Shown here: positions 16,176 to 24,016 of the stretch, piece after piece
How positions within the stretch are numbered: position 1 is the first letter of the stretch
Layout of the letters: each line of letters begins with the position of its first letter
Origin: Nocardia sp. NBC_01329
Lineage (GTDB): Bacteria > Actinomycetota > Actinomycetes > Mycobacteriales > Mycobacteriaceae
Assembly (NCBI RefSeq): GCF_035956715.1
Contig: NZ_CP108381.1
Span: forward strand, 5,178,001-5,242,000
Direction: 5' to 3'
Length of the DNA: 64,000 bases
Position numbers and translations under genes: made by a program
Notes under the pieces: generated by a model
The model's input: the letters and a program-made list of their open reading frames with translations, nothing else
What the model was told of the DNA's origin: nothing
Database searches by the model: none

Positions 16176-17369
16176 ATGCGCATTGCGTATACCCCGGAAC
16201 ATGTTCAGCTACGCGCCGAGTTGCGCGATTACTTCGCACGGTTGATCACCCCCGAACGGCGAGCGGCACTGAGCTCACAGACCGGCGAGTACGGCGAGGG
16301 CAATGTGTACCGCGAGGTCGTCGCGCAAATGGGTCGCGACGGCTGGCTGGCACTGGGCTGGCCGGAGGAATTCGGCGGCCAGAACCGGCCGATGCTGGAC
16401 CAGCTGATCTTCACCGACGAAGCCGCCATCGCGGGGGCTCCGGTACCGTTCCTGACCGTCAACTCGGTCGCGCCGACGATCATGCACTACGGCAGCGAGG
16501 AGCAGAAGAACTTCTTCCTGCCCAAGATCGCCGCCGGTGAGCTGCACTTCGCCATCGGTTACTCCGAACCCGGCGCGGGCACCGACCTGGCCAGTCTGCG
16601 CACCACCGCGGTACGCGACGGCGACGACTATGTGATCAACGGTCAGAAGATGTGGACCAGCCTCATCGCCTACGCCGACTACGTCTGGCTGGCGGTGCGC
16701 ACCGATCCCGCCGCCAAGAAACACAAGGGCATCAGCATGCTGATCGTGCCCACGACCGCCGAGGGTTTCTCCTGGACCCCGGTCCACACCATGGCCGGGC
16801 CCGATACCAGCGCCACCTACTACCAGGACGTACGCGTCCCGGCGACCTCGCTCGTCGGCCCGGAGAACGGCGGCTGGCCGCTGGTCACCAATCAGCTCAA
16901 CCACGAACGCGTCGCACTGACCTCCGCCGCCGCGCTCCAGCTGGCACTGGCCCAGACGACCGCGTGGGCGAAGGAAACGAAGGCCGCCGACGGCTCCCGG
17001 ATCTTCGACCGCGAATGGGTCCAGCTGAACCTGGCCCGGGTACACGCCAAGGTCGAATACCTCAAGCTCATGAACTGGGAGATCGCCAGCCGCGCCGATG
17101 CCGGTGGCGACGCCGCGCCCCGGCCCTGGGACGCGTCGGCGTGCAAGGTCTACGGCACCGAACTGTCGACCGAGGCCTACCGGCTGCTCATGGAGGTCCT
17201 CGGGCCCCAGGCCTCGCTGCGGCAGGACTCCCCCGGTTCGGTGCTACGCGGCCGGCTCGAGCGGATGCACCGGGCCGCCCTGATCCTCACTTTCGGCGGC
17301 GGCACCAACGAGGTGCAGCGCGACATCATCGCCATGACCGCCCTGAAGCAGCCCGCCTCCGGCCGCTGA
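16176..17369 (+). CDS. fadE26: Acyl-CoA dehydrogenase FadE26 (ChsE4-like)
   Basis: A 397-residue acyl-CoA dehydrogenase. In M. tuberculosis the orthologue pairs with FadE27 as a heterotetramer (ChsE4-ChsE5) that desaturates the C26-oyl-CoA side chain of cholesterol. Seen: GWPEEFGGQ, GYSEPGAGTDLASLRTTAVRDGDDYVINGQKMWTS FAD/substrate motifs, NHERVAL, and FGGGTNEVQRDIIA at the C-terminus. GAGG lies before the ATG chosen; a longer upstream frame would carry a basic, unrelated leader. A second KstR-like palindrome lies just inside the gene. Confidence 0.94.
   Translation: MRIAYTPEHVQLRAELRDYFARLITPERRAALSSQTGEYGEGNVYREVVAQMGRDGWLALGWPEEFGGQNRPMLDQLIFTDEAAIAGAPVPFLTVNSVAPTIMHYGSEEQKNFFLPKIAAGELHFAIGYSEPGAGTDLASLRTTAVRDGDDYVINGQKMWTSLIAYADYVWLAVRTDPAAKKHKGISMLIVPTTAEGFSWTPVHTMAGPDTSATYYQDVRVPATSLVGPENGGWPLVTNQLNHERVALTSAAALQLALAQTTAWAKETKAADGSRIFDREWVQLNLARVHAKVEYLKLMNWEIASRADAGGDAAPRPWDASACKVYGTELSTEAYRLLMEVLGPQASLRQDSPGSVLRGRLERMHRAALILTFGGGTNEVQRDIIAMTALKQPASGR
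16195..16209. promoter_or_regulatory. Possible intragenic KstR-like site in fadE26
   Basis: CGGAACATGTTCAGC, with the core GGAACATGTTC, lies about 20 bases into fadE26. It matches KstR sites elsewhere in the window, but because it is coding it could be chance. Confidence 0.35.
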
Positions 17370-17395
17370 CCTCAGCCCCACTCCAGGAGTTCATC

Positions 17396-18502
17396 ATGGA
17401 TTTCACCCCCACCGAAGCCCAGTCGGACCTGGCCCGGCTCACCGGCGAGGTCTGCGACAAACTGGTCACCGCCGATCGCCTGCGCGAACTGGACCGCGGC
17501 ACCGCCAAATTCGACGAACCGCTGTGGAAATCGCTCGGCGAGACCGGCGTGCTCGCCGCCGCCCTGCCCGAGGATGTGGGCGGCAGCGGCTTCGGCTCGC
17601 TCGAACAGACCGCGATCCTGCGCGAACTCGGCAAAGCTGTCGCGGCGGTGCCCTACCTGTGGTCGATCGTGCTGGGCGCGGGCGCGCTGGCTGAGTTCGG
17701 GTCGGCCGACCAGAAGAAGCTCGCGGCCGACGCCGGTGCGGGATCGGCGATCCTGACCGTGGCGCTGGCCGAGGAACACAACTGGGAACCGGCCCGCCCC
17801 ACCACGACCGCCACCGAAGCGGACGGCGGCTGGCGCGTCACCGGCACCAAAACCACGGTCCCGGTGGCCGACCGCGCCGCACGAATCCTGGTGCCCGCCT
17901 CGGTATCCGGAGTCGCGGCGGTCTTCCTGGTCGACCCATCGGCCGAATCCGTCACTGTGACCGCCCAGCAGGTGACCGATCGCAGCGCGGAATCCCTCGT
18001 CGAATTCACCGATGCCCCGGCAGAACTGATCGGCTCCGTCGACGACGGAGCCCGGATCCTGGACTGGCTACTCGACCGCGCCTGGCTCGGCCTGGCCGCC
18101 TTCCAGCTCGGCACCCTGGAACGGTCCCTGGACCTGGTCGCCGGTTACGCCCGCGAGCGTGAACAGTTCGGCCGCGCGGTCGGCAGCTTCCAGGCGGTGG
18201 CCCAACGGCTGTCGGACAGCTACATCAGTCTCCAGGGCCTGCGACTGACCGTCACCCAGGCCGCCTGGCAACTCGCCGAGGGCCTGGACGCGACCGGGGC
18301 GGTGCACACGGCGAAGTTCTGGGCCGCGGAAGCGGGTCACCAGGTCGCCCACACGCTGGTTCACGTGCACGGTGGCGTCGGTATCGACCGCGACCACATC
18401 GCGCACAACTACTTCACCGCCGCCACCCGCAACGAATTCGCCCTCGGCGGGGCCACGAACCACCTGCTCCCCCTGGCGCAGTTCGTACCCGAATCGGCCT
18501 AG
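17396..18502 (+). CDS. fadE27: Acyl-CoA dehydrogenase FadE27 (ChsE5-like)
   Basis: A 368-residue acyl-CoA dehydrogenase-fold protein, the expected partner of FadE26 in an alpha2beta2 enzyme for the sterol side chain. Seen: PEDVGGSGFGSLE, a divergent central beta domain, REREQFGRAVGSFQAVAQRLSDSYI, and HVHGGVGIDRDH near the C-terminus. It starts 26 bases after fadE26 with AGGAG before the ATG. A hairpin after the stop probably ends the two-gene transcript. Confidence 0.93.
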   Translation: MDFTPTEAQSDLARLTGEVCDKLVTADRLRELDRGTAKFDEPLWKSLGETGVLAAALPEDVGGSGFGSLEQTAILRELGKAVAAVPYLWSIVLGAGALAEFGSADQKKLAADAGAGSAILTVALAEEHNWEPARPTTTATEADGGWRVTGTKTTVPVADRAARILVPASVSGVAAVFLVDPSAESVTVTAQQVTDRSAESLVEFTDAPAELIGSVDDGARILDWLLDRAWLGLAAFQLGTLERSLDLVAGYAREREQFGRAVGSFQAVAQRLSDSYISLQGLRLTVTQAAWQLAEGLDATGAVHTAKFWAAEAGHQVAHTLVHVHGGVGIDRDHIAHNYFTAATRNEFALGGATNHLLPLAQFVPESA

Positions 18503-18508
18503 ATTCCC

Positions 18509-18545
18509 GGTGCCGGTCGACGGACTTCACCGGCCGGCCGGCACC
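18509..18545 (+). terminator. Hairpin after fadE27
   Basis: GGTGCCGG at 18509 pairs with CCGGCACC at 18538-18545 directly behind the fadE27 stop. No T-run follows, so it could be a GC-type terminator or an mRNA-stabilising stem. Confidence 0.45.
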
Positions 18546-18605
18546 GATGGTCCAACGCAGCGGTGGAAGTCCGCGTGGGCGTGAATCGGTCGGCTGTGGC
18601 GGCTG

Positions 18606-18785
18606 AGCTGCCGCCGGGATTTCGCGGTTCATCCGACTGTCCCGCCCTTCGTCGAATACGGCCTCACTCCCCTGGGCGAAACGCTGCTCGATCCACTCTC
18701 GGCCCTCGCCGGCTGGGCCGTGGACAATGCCGGAGATATCGCCACCGCCCGCCGCACCTTCGCCGACGCCTACGACAACAGGCCC
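18606..18785 (+). pseudogene. C-terminal remnant of an HxlR-family regulator
   Basis: In one plus frame the translation reads RRDFAVHPTVPPFVEYGLTP followed by LGETLLDPLSALAGWA. This matches the wing and C-terminal helix of HxlR winged-helix regulators (VxPTVPPxVEYxLTPLGxxLxxPLxxLxxW). The N-terminal helix-turn-helix half is missing and the frame then runs into Arg/Pro-rich noise until about 18932. Nothing upstream offers a start. It is a decayed gene at the junction between fadE27 and the toxin-antitoxin block. The rest of 18503-19004 holds only the hairpin above and the vapB promoter region. Confidence 0.65.
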
Positions 18786-18964
18786 CGCGATAGACCGATC
18801 GACCGACAGACCGCACCCGCCGAGTCGTCAGGTCCGCCACTTCGAGTACCCGGCGCTACTGCTCGAACTCCGTCGGCAGTGCCGCGATGTTCGGCAATCG
18901 ATCCGACCCAGCTCCACCCGGAATCTTCCTGATCAGCGACTTCGCCGAGCCGTAGAATCGCGTA

Positions 18965-18987
18965 GTATTACGTAGTACACGTAATAC
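18965..18987 (+). promoter_or_regulatory. Palindromic operator upstream of vapB
   Basis: GTATTACG and CGTAATAC form perfect 8-base arms around a 7-base spacer, 17 bases before the vapB start, in an AT-rich stretch. This is the usual arrangement for toxin-antitoxin autoregulation. Confidence 0.6.
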
Positions 18988-19004
18988 GTAAGACGGGAGT
19001 AGCC

Positions 19005-19244
19005 GTGATACTCAACAGCAAAGGCCAGGTCACCATCCCCTCGTCGTTACGCGCGAAGTTCAATCTCCGCGAAGGAGACGACGTCGAGGTGATCGAGGTC
19101 GATGGTGCGCTTCGGATCGTGCGCAGCGATAACGCCCCCACCCGCGGCCAGAGACTGGTCGATCGAATGCGTGGCACGGCCGACAGCAAAGAGATCGAGG
19201 GTATGAGCACCGACGAAATCATGGAATTGCTTCGTGGCGACTAA
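19005..19244 (+). CDS. vapB: VapB-type antitoxin (AbrB/MazE fold)
   Basis: A 79-residue protein. Its N-terminal swapped-hairpin DNA-binding motif is typical: MILNSKGQVTIPSSLRAKFNL, GDDVEVIEVDGALRIV. The C-terminal part (GMSTDEIMELLRGD) should mask the toxin. It starts at GTG just behind a perfect palindrome, so it probably represses its own operon with the toxin. It overlaps the toxin gene by 11 bases. Confidence 0.9.
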   Translation: MILNSKGQVTIPSSLRAKFNLREGDDVEVIEVDGALRIVRSDNAPTRGQRLVDRMRGTADSKEIEGMSTDEIMELLRGD

Positions 19245-19671
19245 CTTGCGCCCGATCGGAGGCCCGACGACCCTGGTCGACTCCTGCGTTCTGCTCGACA
19301 TACTGACCGACGACGAGAACTGGTCGCAGTGGTCGGCCGAAAGACTCAGCGAGGCAGTCGACTCCGGCCGCGTAGTGATCAATCCGATCGTGTACGCCGA
19401 AGTATCGGTTGGATACGAAACAGTCGAAGTGCTGGACAGTTTGCTTCCGACCGAGGATTTCGTTCGGGAGCCACTTCCCTACCGGGCCGGCTTCCTGGCC
19501 GGCAAGGCCTATCAACGCTATCGGCGAAACGATGGTACGAAGCGCTCGCCCATGCCCGACTTCTATATCGGTGCGCATGCCGCAATAGCAGGCTACCGGC
19601 TACTGACTCGGGACGAGCAACGCTTCAAGGGTTACTTCCCCACCGTGGACCTGGTCGTTCCGAAGCGGTGA
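19234..19671 (+). CDS. vapC: VapC toxin, PIN-domain ribonuclease
   Basis: A 145-residue PIN-domain protein. Acidic residues are in the expected places: Asp 16 (LVDSCVLLDI), Glu 56 (YAEV), Asp 109 (MPDFYIGAHA) and Asp 127 (TRDEQRF), which bind Mg2+ for RNA cleavage. It starts at GTG inside the end of vapB, ensuring coupled translation. It most resembles PIN toxins paired with AbrB-type antitoxins. Confidence 0.9.
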   Translation: MATNLRPIGGPTTLVDSCVLLDILTDDENWSQWSAERLSEAVDSGRVVINPIVYAEVSVGYETVEVLDSLLPTEDFVREPLPYRAGFLAGKAYQRYRRNDGTKRSPMPDFYIGAHAAIAGYRLLTRDEQRFKGYFPTVDLVVPKR

Positions 19672-19689
19672 GCGAGAACGGTACTGCGC

Positions 19690-19926
19690 TCAGGCGAGCC
19701 TTCGATTCAGCTCGGCACCGACCGCCAGCACATGATCAGCCGCCCGATCGAACAGCCGCGAGCGCTCGTCTGCAGTATTCGGCACCGCGTCGCCGGCGAA
19801 TTGCTTCATACTCCGCCCTCCGTCCCAGAGCTGTTTCCAACCAGCATAGATATCCTGGGTCAGCACCGGTTGCCTTGCGTCCAGAGAAGCGCCTGCCAGT
19901 GGTCGCGTGGAGACTTCCGGATGCAA
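19690..19926 (-). CDS. Hypothetical 78-aa protein between two toxin-antitoxin loci
   Basis: The frame reads MHPEVSTRPLAGASLD to LFDRAADHVLAVGAELNRRL and has balanced, protein-like composition with an amphipathic C-terminal helix. No ribosome site is visible, and its start lies close to the phd promoter region on the other strand. It may be the 3' remnant of a larger gene. I do not recognise a family. Confidence 0.35.
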   Translation of the reverse strand: MHPEVSTRPLAGASLDARQPVLTQDIYAGWKQLWDGGRSMKQFAGDAVPNTADERSRLFDRAADHVLAVGAELNRRLA

Positions 19927-19972
19927 TCAGAATTTCTGTATGTATCTCTATCTGATCCGTACAATTCTCCGC

Positions 19973-20212
19973 ATGACTGCACTGCCCGAATCCGATCCCT
20001 GGGAACTACCGGTCAGCGAGGCACGCGAAAAACTCGCTGAGGTGATCGCAGCGGCCGAAGGCGGACGGGTCGTCCACCTCACCCGCCATGGTCGGCGGGT
20101 CGCGGCAGTCGTCCCCGAAGCAATGGCCGAGACCGCAGACCACCAGGTCCGTGAGTTGTCGCAACGGTTCACCACCAGACACCGAGCGCTGCTCGACAGA
20201 TTGGCCGAATAG
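19973..20212 (+). CDS. Phd/YefM-family antitoxin
   Basis: A 79-residue antitoxin with the Phd signature LPVSEAREKLAEVIAAAEGGRVVHLTRHGRRVAAVVP, followed by an acidic/basic helical tail that would wrap the toxin. The ATG at 19973 gives a normal family N-terminus; the upstream extension is Cys/Tyr-rich and unlikely. The preceding region is AT-rich, as is usual for an autoregulated promoter. It overlaps the Doc gene by one base. Confidence 0.9.
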   Translation: MTALPESDPWELPVSEAREKLAEVIAAAEGGRVVHLTRHGRRVAAVVPEAMAETADHQVRELSQRFTTRHRALLDRLAE

Positions 20213-20616
20213 TGGACGGCCTCTACTACCTGTCCGCAGCCGATCTGCGCGCGATCGCCGCAGACGTGGCCCCCGGTTTCGCAGTCCGAGATCCCGGCCT
20301 TCTCGAATCGGCCGCCGCTCGGCCCCGCACTACCGTGTTCGGCGTCGACGCGTATCCGACGATCTGGGAGAAGGCCGCCGCGCTGCTGCACTCGGTGGCC
20401 AAGAACCACCCGTTGATCGACGGCAACAAGCGTCTCGCAATAGCCGCCGCGGCAATTTTTCTGGCACGTAACGGCGTGGACATCGACGGTCTGGACGAAG
20501 ATCTCGCGTACGACCTCATGATCGCCGTAGCGACGAGTGAGCTCGACGAAGTCCCGGATATCGCGGAGCAGCTCGGAAAAGCAATCGGCAGATCGCCCGC
20601 GGATTCGACCGAATAG
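20212..20616 (+). CDS. doc: Doc-type toxin (Fic/Doc family)
   Basis: A 134-residue Doc-family protein. The active-site motif HPLIDGNKR (residues 66-74) is of the Doc form HxFx(D/N)xNKR. Doc phosphorylates elongation factor Tu and stops translation. The N-terminal YYLSAADLRAIAADV and the helical C-terminus fit the family. It starts at GTG overlapping the antitoxin stop. A strong bidirectional hairpin follows. Confidence 0.9.
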   Translation: MDGLYYLSAADLRAIAADVAPGFAVRDPGLLESAAARPRTTVFGVDAYPTIWEKAAALLHSVAKNHPLIDGNKRLAIAAAAIFLARNGVDIDGLDEDLAYDLMIAVATSELDEVPDIAEQLGKAIGRSPADSTE

Positions 20617-20649
20617 GCCCGAACTCACAGATTCGGCACCCGCACGACG

Positions 20650-20684
20650 GAGGGCCTGCCGAATTTTCACGACGGCAGGCCCTC
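20650..20684. terminator. Bidirectional terminator between doc and fadD19
   Basis: A 12-bp perfect stem (GAGGGCCTGCCG and CGGCAGGCCCTC) with an 11-base loop separates two convergent genes. Confidence 0.75.
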
Positions 20685-20698
20685 GGTCGACCGATCTG

Positions 20699-22345
20699 TC
20701 AGGAACCGTTACCCGTCGACCCGTGCTCGTCGGCTTCGCGCTCCTCGGTCTGCGCCTTGGCCCATTTGTAGTCGGGCTTGCCCGCCGGCGAGCGCTTGAT
20801 CTCGTCGACGAACCACAGACTGCGCGGCAGCTTGTAGGAGGAGATCTCCTGGGTCAGCACCGGCCGCAGTTCGTCGAGAGTGGGGCGGTTCCCGCCGCGA
20901 CACTGCACCACAGCCGCCACCCGCTGACCCCAACGCTCGTCCGGGACGCCGACCACCAGCGCGTCGAAGATCTCGGGGTGGCATTTCAGCGCGCCCTCGA
21001 CCTCCTCCGGATAGATCTTCTCGCCACCGCTGTTGATGCTGACCGACCCGCGGCCGAGCATGGTGACGGTGCCGTCCTCCTCGACGCGCGCCCAGTCACC
21101 GGGGATGGAGTAGCGGACGCCGCCGTACTCCTTGAACGTCGCCGCGGTTTTCACCGGGTCGTTGTAGTACCCGATCGGGATATGGCCCTTGCGGGCGAGC
21201 ACACCGGTCTGACCGGATCCCGGGACGACCGGCTTGCCGTCCTCGTCGATCACCGCGGTGGAGGCGTCGATCTTCACCCGGGGACCACCGGTGTGGGTGG
21301 CACCCTTGGCCGCGATGGAGATGCCGCCGAAACCGGTCTCCGATGATCCGATGGAGTCGGTGATGACGGTGTTGGGCAGCAGATCGATGAACTTGTCCTT
21401 GAGCGTCGGGGAGAACAATGCGGCGCTGCTGGCCATGGCCCACAGGTTCGTGTGCTGGTAGGGCTCACCGGTTTCGGGGTTACCGGCCTCGAGCGCGTCC
21501 ATCATGGGCCGGGCCATGGCGTCACCGGTTATGAAGATCAAGTTGATGCTGTGGCGGTCGACGGCCTGCCAGACACCGTGCCCACTGAATTCCGGGAGCA
21601 TGACGGTCTTTCCACCGTCGAACAGGCCGTGGAAGACCGCCGTCTGCGAACCGCCGTGGATCAGCGGCGGAATCGGATAGCGCACCATCTGCCCGCCGGC
21701 GGCGCCGGTCTTCGCCTGGTGCCATTCGTCCTGGATGTATTCGCCGGTCATGAAGTTGATACCGCCGCCGAGAACCCGCCACCAGTCCTCGTGCCGCCAC
21801 ATCACGCCCTTGGGCAGTCCGGTGGTGCCGCCGGTGTAGAGCATGAAGATATCGTCGCCGGATCGATCGCCGAAATCGCGTTCGCCCGACGACTCCGCCA
21901 GTGCAGCTTCGTAATCCACCGCGTCCGCGGGCGTCGCTGTATCGGTTTCGTCGTCGACGATCAGCACCGCTTTCAGATGCGGAACCTTGGACCGGACGTT
22001 CACCACCTTGTCGGTGTAGCGGCGCTCGTGGATGAGCGCCACCATGTCCGAATTCTCGAAGATGTACTGCAACTCGTTCTCGACGTAGCGGAAGTTGACG
22101 TTGACCATCACCGCCCGCGCTTTGAAAACCGCCACCATGGCCTCCACGGCCTCGATGGTGTTGCGTGAGTAGATACCGACCTTGTCGCCCGGCTGGACAC
22201 CGTGTTCCAGCAGGTAGTGCGCCAGCCGGTTCGCTCGGTCCTCCAACTGGGCGAAGGTTACCGAGCGGTGGTCGTCAGCCAGCGCAACACGGTCCGGCAC
22301 GAGGTCGATGGTGTGTTCGACGAGGTCGGCTATGTTGTACGTCAC
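20699..22345 (-). CDS. fadD19: Steroid-CoA ligase FadD19
   Basis: A 548-residue adenylate-forming ligase that loads CoA on the sterol side-chain carboxylate; in Rhodococcus FadD19 is needed for C24-branched sterols. Seen: P-loop LYTGGTTGLPKGVMWRHED (residues 170-186), SIGSSETGFGG, YYND, VTMLGRGSVSINSGGEKIYPEEVE, and catalytic Lys in RSPAGKPDYKW near the end. The GTG at 22345 matches the family N-terminus (TYNIADLVEHTIDLVPDRVAL) and sits 10 bases from a KstR operator, so a leaderless start is likely. It diverges from echA19. Confidence 0.94.
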   Translation of the reverse strand: MTYNIADLVEHTIDLVPDRVALADDHRSVTFAQLEDRANRLAHYLLEHGVQPGDKVGIYSRNTIEAVEAMVAVFKARAVMVNVNFRYVENELQYIFENSDMVALIHERRYTDKVVNVRSKVPHLKAVLIVDDETDTATPADAVDYEAALAESSGERDFGDRSGDDIFMLYTGGTTGLPKGVMWRHEDWWRVLGGGINFMTGEYIQDEWHQAKTGAAGGQMVRYPIPPLIHGGSQTAVFHGLFDGGKTVMLPEFSGHGVWQAVDRHSINLIFITGDAMARPMMDALEAGNPETGEPYQHTNLWAMASSAALFSPTLKDKFIDLLPNTVITDSIGSSETGFGGISIAAKGATHTGGPRVKIDASTAVIDEDGKPVVPGSGQTGVLARKGHIPIGYYNDPVKTAATFKEYGGVRYSIPGDWARVEEDGTVTMLGRGSVSINSGGEKIYPEEVEGALKCHPEIFDALVVGVPDERWGQRVAAVVQCRGGNRPTLDELRPVLTQEISSYKLPRSLWFVDEIKRSPAGKPDYKWAKAQTEEREADEHGSTGNGS

Positions 22346-22355
22346 AAGGTTAAAA

Positions 22356-22371
22356 ATAGAACGTGTTACTG
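22356..22371. promoter_or_regulatory. KstR operator between fadD19 and echA19
   Basis: ATAGAACGTGTTACTG, with core GAACGTGTT, is shared by the divergent fadD19 and echA19 promoters. Confidence 0.8.
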
Positions 22372-22407
22372 TTTCTGGCAAGGGTCCGAGTAACAGGAGA
22401 AACAACG

Positions 22408-23190
22408 ATGCCTCAATGCCTCGTCGAGAAGCGCGGCCATGTCCTCATCGTCACCATGAACCGCCCCGAGGCGCGTAACGCGCTCTCCGCCGAGATGATG
22501 GCGATCATGCGCGATGCCTGGGATCAGGTCGACAGCGATCCGGATATCCGGGTCGCGATCCTGACCGGCGCGGGCGGGGCCTTCTGCGCGGGCGCCGATC
22601 TGAAGGGCATGACCCAGCAGCATCCTGGTGATTCGTTCGCGGGCGGGGGCTGGGATCTGTCCAAGATCGAGGCGTTACTGAAGGGCCGGCGGCTCACCAA
22701 ACCACTGATCGCCGCCGTCGAGGGCGCGGCGATCGCCGGCGGAACCGAGATCCTGCAGGGCACCGATATCCGGGTCGCGGGCGAAAGCGCGAAGTTCGGC
22801 GTTTCCGAGGCGCGCTGGGGCCTGTTCCCGCTGGGCGGCTCCGCGGTCCGGCTCGTCCGCCAGGTCCCCTATACAGTCGCCGCCGATATCCTGCTGACCG
22901 GCCGGCATCTGAGCGCCGCCGAAGCCAAGGACATCGGCCTCATCGGCCATGTGGTGCCCGACGGGCAGGCACTCGACAAAGCACTCGAACTCGCCGACCT
23001 CATCGCAGCCAACGGTCCGCTCGCGGTACAGGCGATCCTGCAGACCATCCGCGACAGCGAATGCCTTCCCGAGGAAGAGGCCTTCCAGATCGACGCGAAA
23101 CTCGGTATGGCGGTCTTCCAGTCGGCGGACGCCAAGGAGGGCCCGAAGGCATTCAAGGAGAAGCGCAAGCCGAACTTCAGCGGCAAGTAG
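22408..23190 (+). CDS. echA19: Enoyl-CoA hydratase EchA19
   Basis: A 260-residue crotonase that hydrates the unsaturated sterol side-chain acyl-CoA. Seen: NRPEARNALSAEMM, oxyanion-hole segment GAGGAFCAGADLKGM, AAVEGAAIAGGTEILQGTD, FGVSEARWGLFPLGGSAVRL, and a Lys/Pro-rich C-terminus. AGGAGA precedes the ATG at 22408. It diverges from fadD19 under a common KstR site and ends ahead of a very strong terminator. It is the Rv3516 counterpart by synteny. Confidence 0.92.
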   Translation: MPQCLVEKRGHVLIVTMNRPEARNALSAEMMAIMRDAWDQVDSDPDIRVAILTGAGGAFCAGADLKGMTQQHPGDSFAGGGWDLSKIEALLKGRRLTKPLIAAVEGAAIAGGTEILQGTDIRVAGESAKFGVSEARWGLFPLGGSAVRLVRQVPYTVAADILLTGRHLSAAEAKDIGLIGHVVPDGQALDKALELADLIAANGPLAVQAILQTIRDSECLPEEEAFQIDAKLGMAVFQSADAKEGPKAFKEKRKPNFSGK

Positions 23191-23282
23191 GAGACGGATT
23201 CGGGGGGGTGGCGCGTCCGGTACGCCCCGTTCGGCAATGGCGAGCCGGTGGGTATCCCGGTCGTACCACCCACCCGAAGCCA

Positions 23283-23338
23283 CGAAAGCCCCGGTCGGCG
23301 ATCTCGAAGTTTCGAGGATCGCCGACCGGGGCTTTCGC
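23283..23338. terminator. Long bidirectional terminator after echA19
   Basis: About 21 base pairs of perfect stem (arms beginning CGAAAGCCCCGGTCGGCGAT) extend to the tip with one bulge. It lies between convergent echA19 and a VOC gene. Confidence 0.85.
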
Positions 23339-23353
23339 GTGAGTTCGGTGCGC

Positions 23354-23770
23354 CTACGCGCCGGGGTAATTCATGTAGAACGGCTCCCACTGGTGCCCGT
23401 CGGGGTCCAGGAAGGTCCGGCCGTGCATCCCGACCTGCGCCTCCTGCGCCTGCTTATCGGTATTGACCTCCTCGGTTCCACCCGCGGCCACCGCTGCCGC
23501 GGTCAGCCGGTCGACCTCCTCGGCACTGCCCAGCGACAGCGCATAGGCGGCACCGGTGGCGGCCCGGGTATCGGCGATCGGGCGCCGGCTGAAGACACCG
23601 AAGTGCTCATGGGTGAGCAGCATCAGGCAGATATTGTCATCGACCACGATGCAAGCGGCATTGTCGTCGGTGAAATCGTCGTTGACCTTCCACCCGAGCC
23701 CTTCGTAGAAATTCTTGGAACGACCCAGATCGGTGACGGGTAGGTTCACGAAAATCATCTTGCTGGTCAC
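23354..23770 (-). CDS. VOC-family (glyoxalase-like) protein
   Basis: A 138-residue vicinal-oxygen-chelate fold protein with paired beta-alpha-beta units: MIFVNLPVTDLGRSKNFYEGLGWKVN and the C-terminal HGRTFLDPDGHQWEPFYMN. This type often binds a metal, but the substrate is unknown. The GTG at 23770 with a GAGAGGAC ribosome site gives the normal start. It diverges from an ECF sigma gene. VOC proteins of this subgroup commonly neighbour SigG-like sigma factors, so a regulatory link is possible. Confidence 0.85.
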   Translation of the reverse strand: MTSKMIFVNLPVTDLGRSKNFYEGLGWKVNDDFTDDNAACIVVDDNICLMLLTHEHFGVFSRRPIADTRAATGAAYALSLGSAEEVDRLTAAAVAAGGTEEVNTDKQAQEAQVGMHGRTFLDPDGHQWEPFYMNYPGA

Positions 23771-24016
23771 GGTTTCGGTCCTCTCGGAGTAGTGGTCTGT
23801 GTTCGCCGGCCGCAAAGATTCAGACGTCGACGGCGACCGGAAATCATCGGCGGGACACTACGGCATCATCGAGCTGCACCGCGCTGCCGCCGCGAGCCTC
23901 CCCGACGGACGCGAAATGTGGCTTCCGGGCCTGGTGAGACACCTGTGCCGCCGAGGCGAAAACAACGTGTTTCATCCTCTGTTCACATGTCGGTCCGCTG
24001 TGCCACAGTGGCACCC

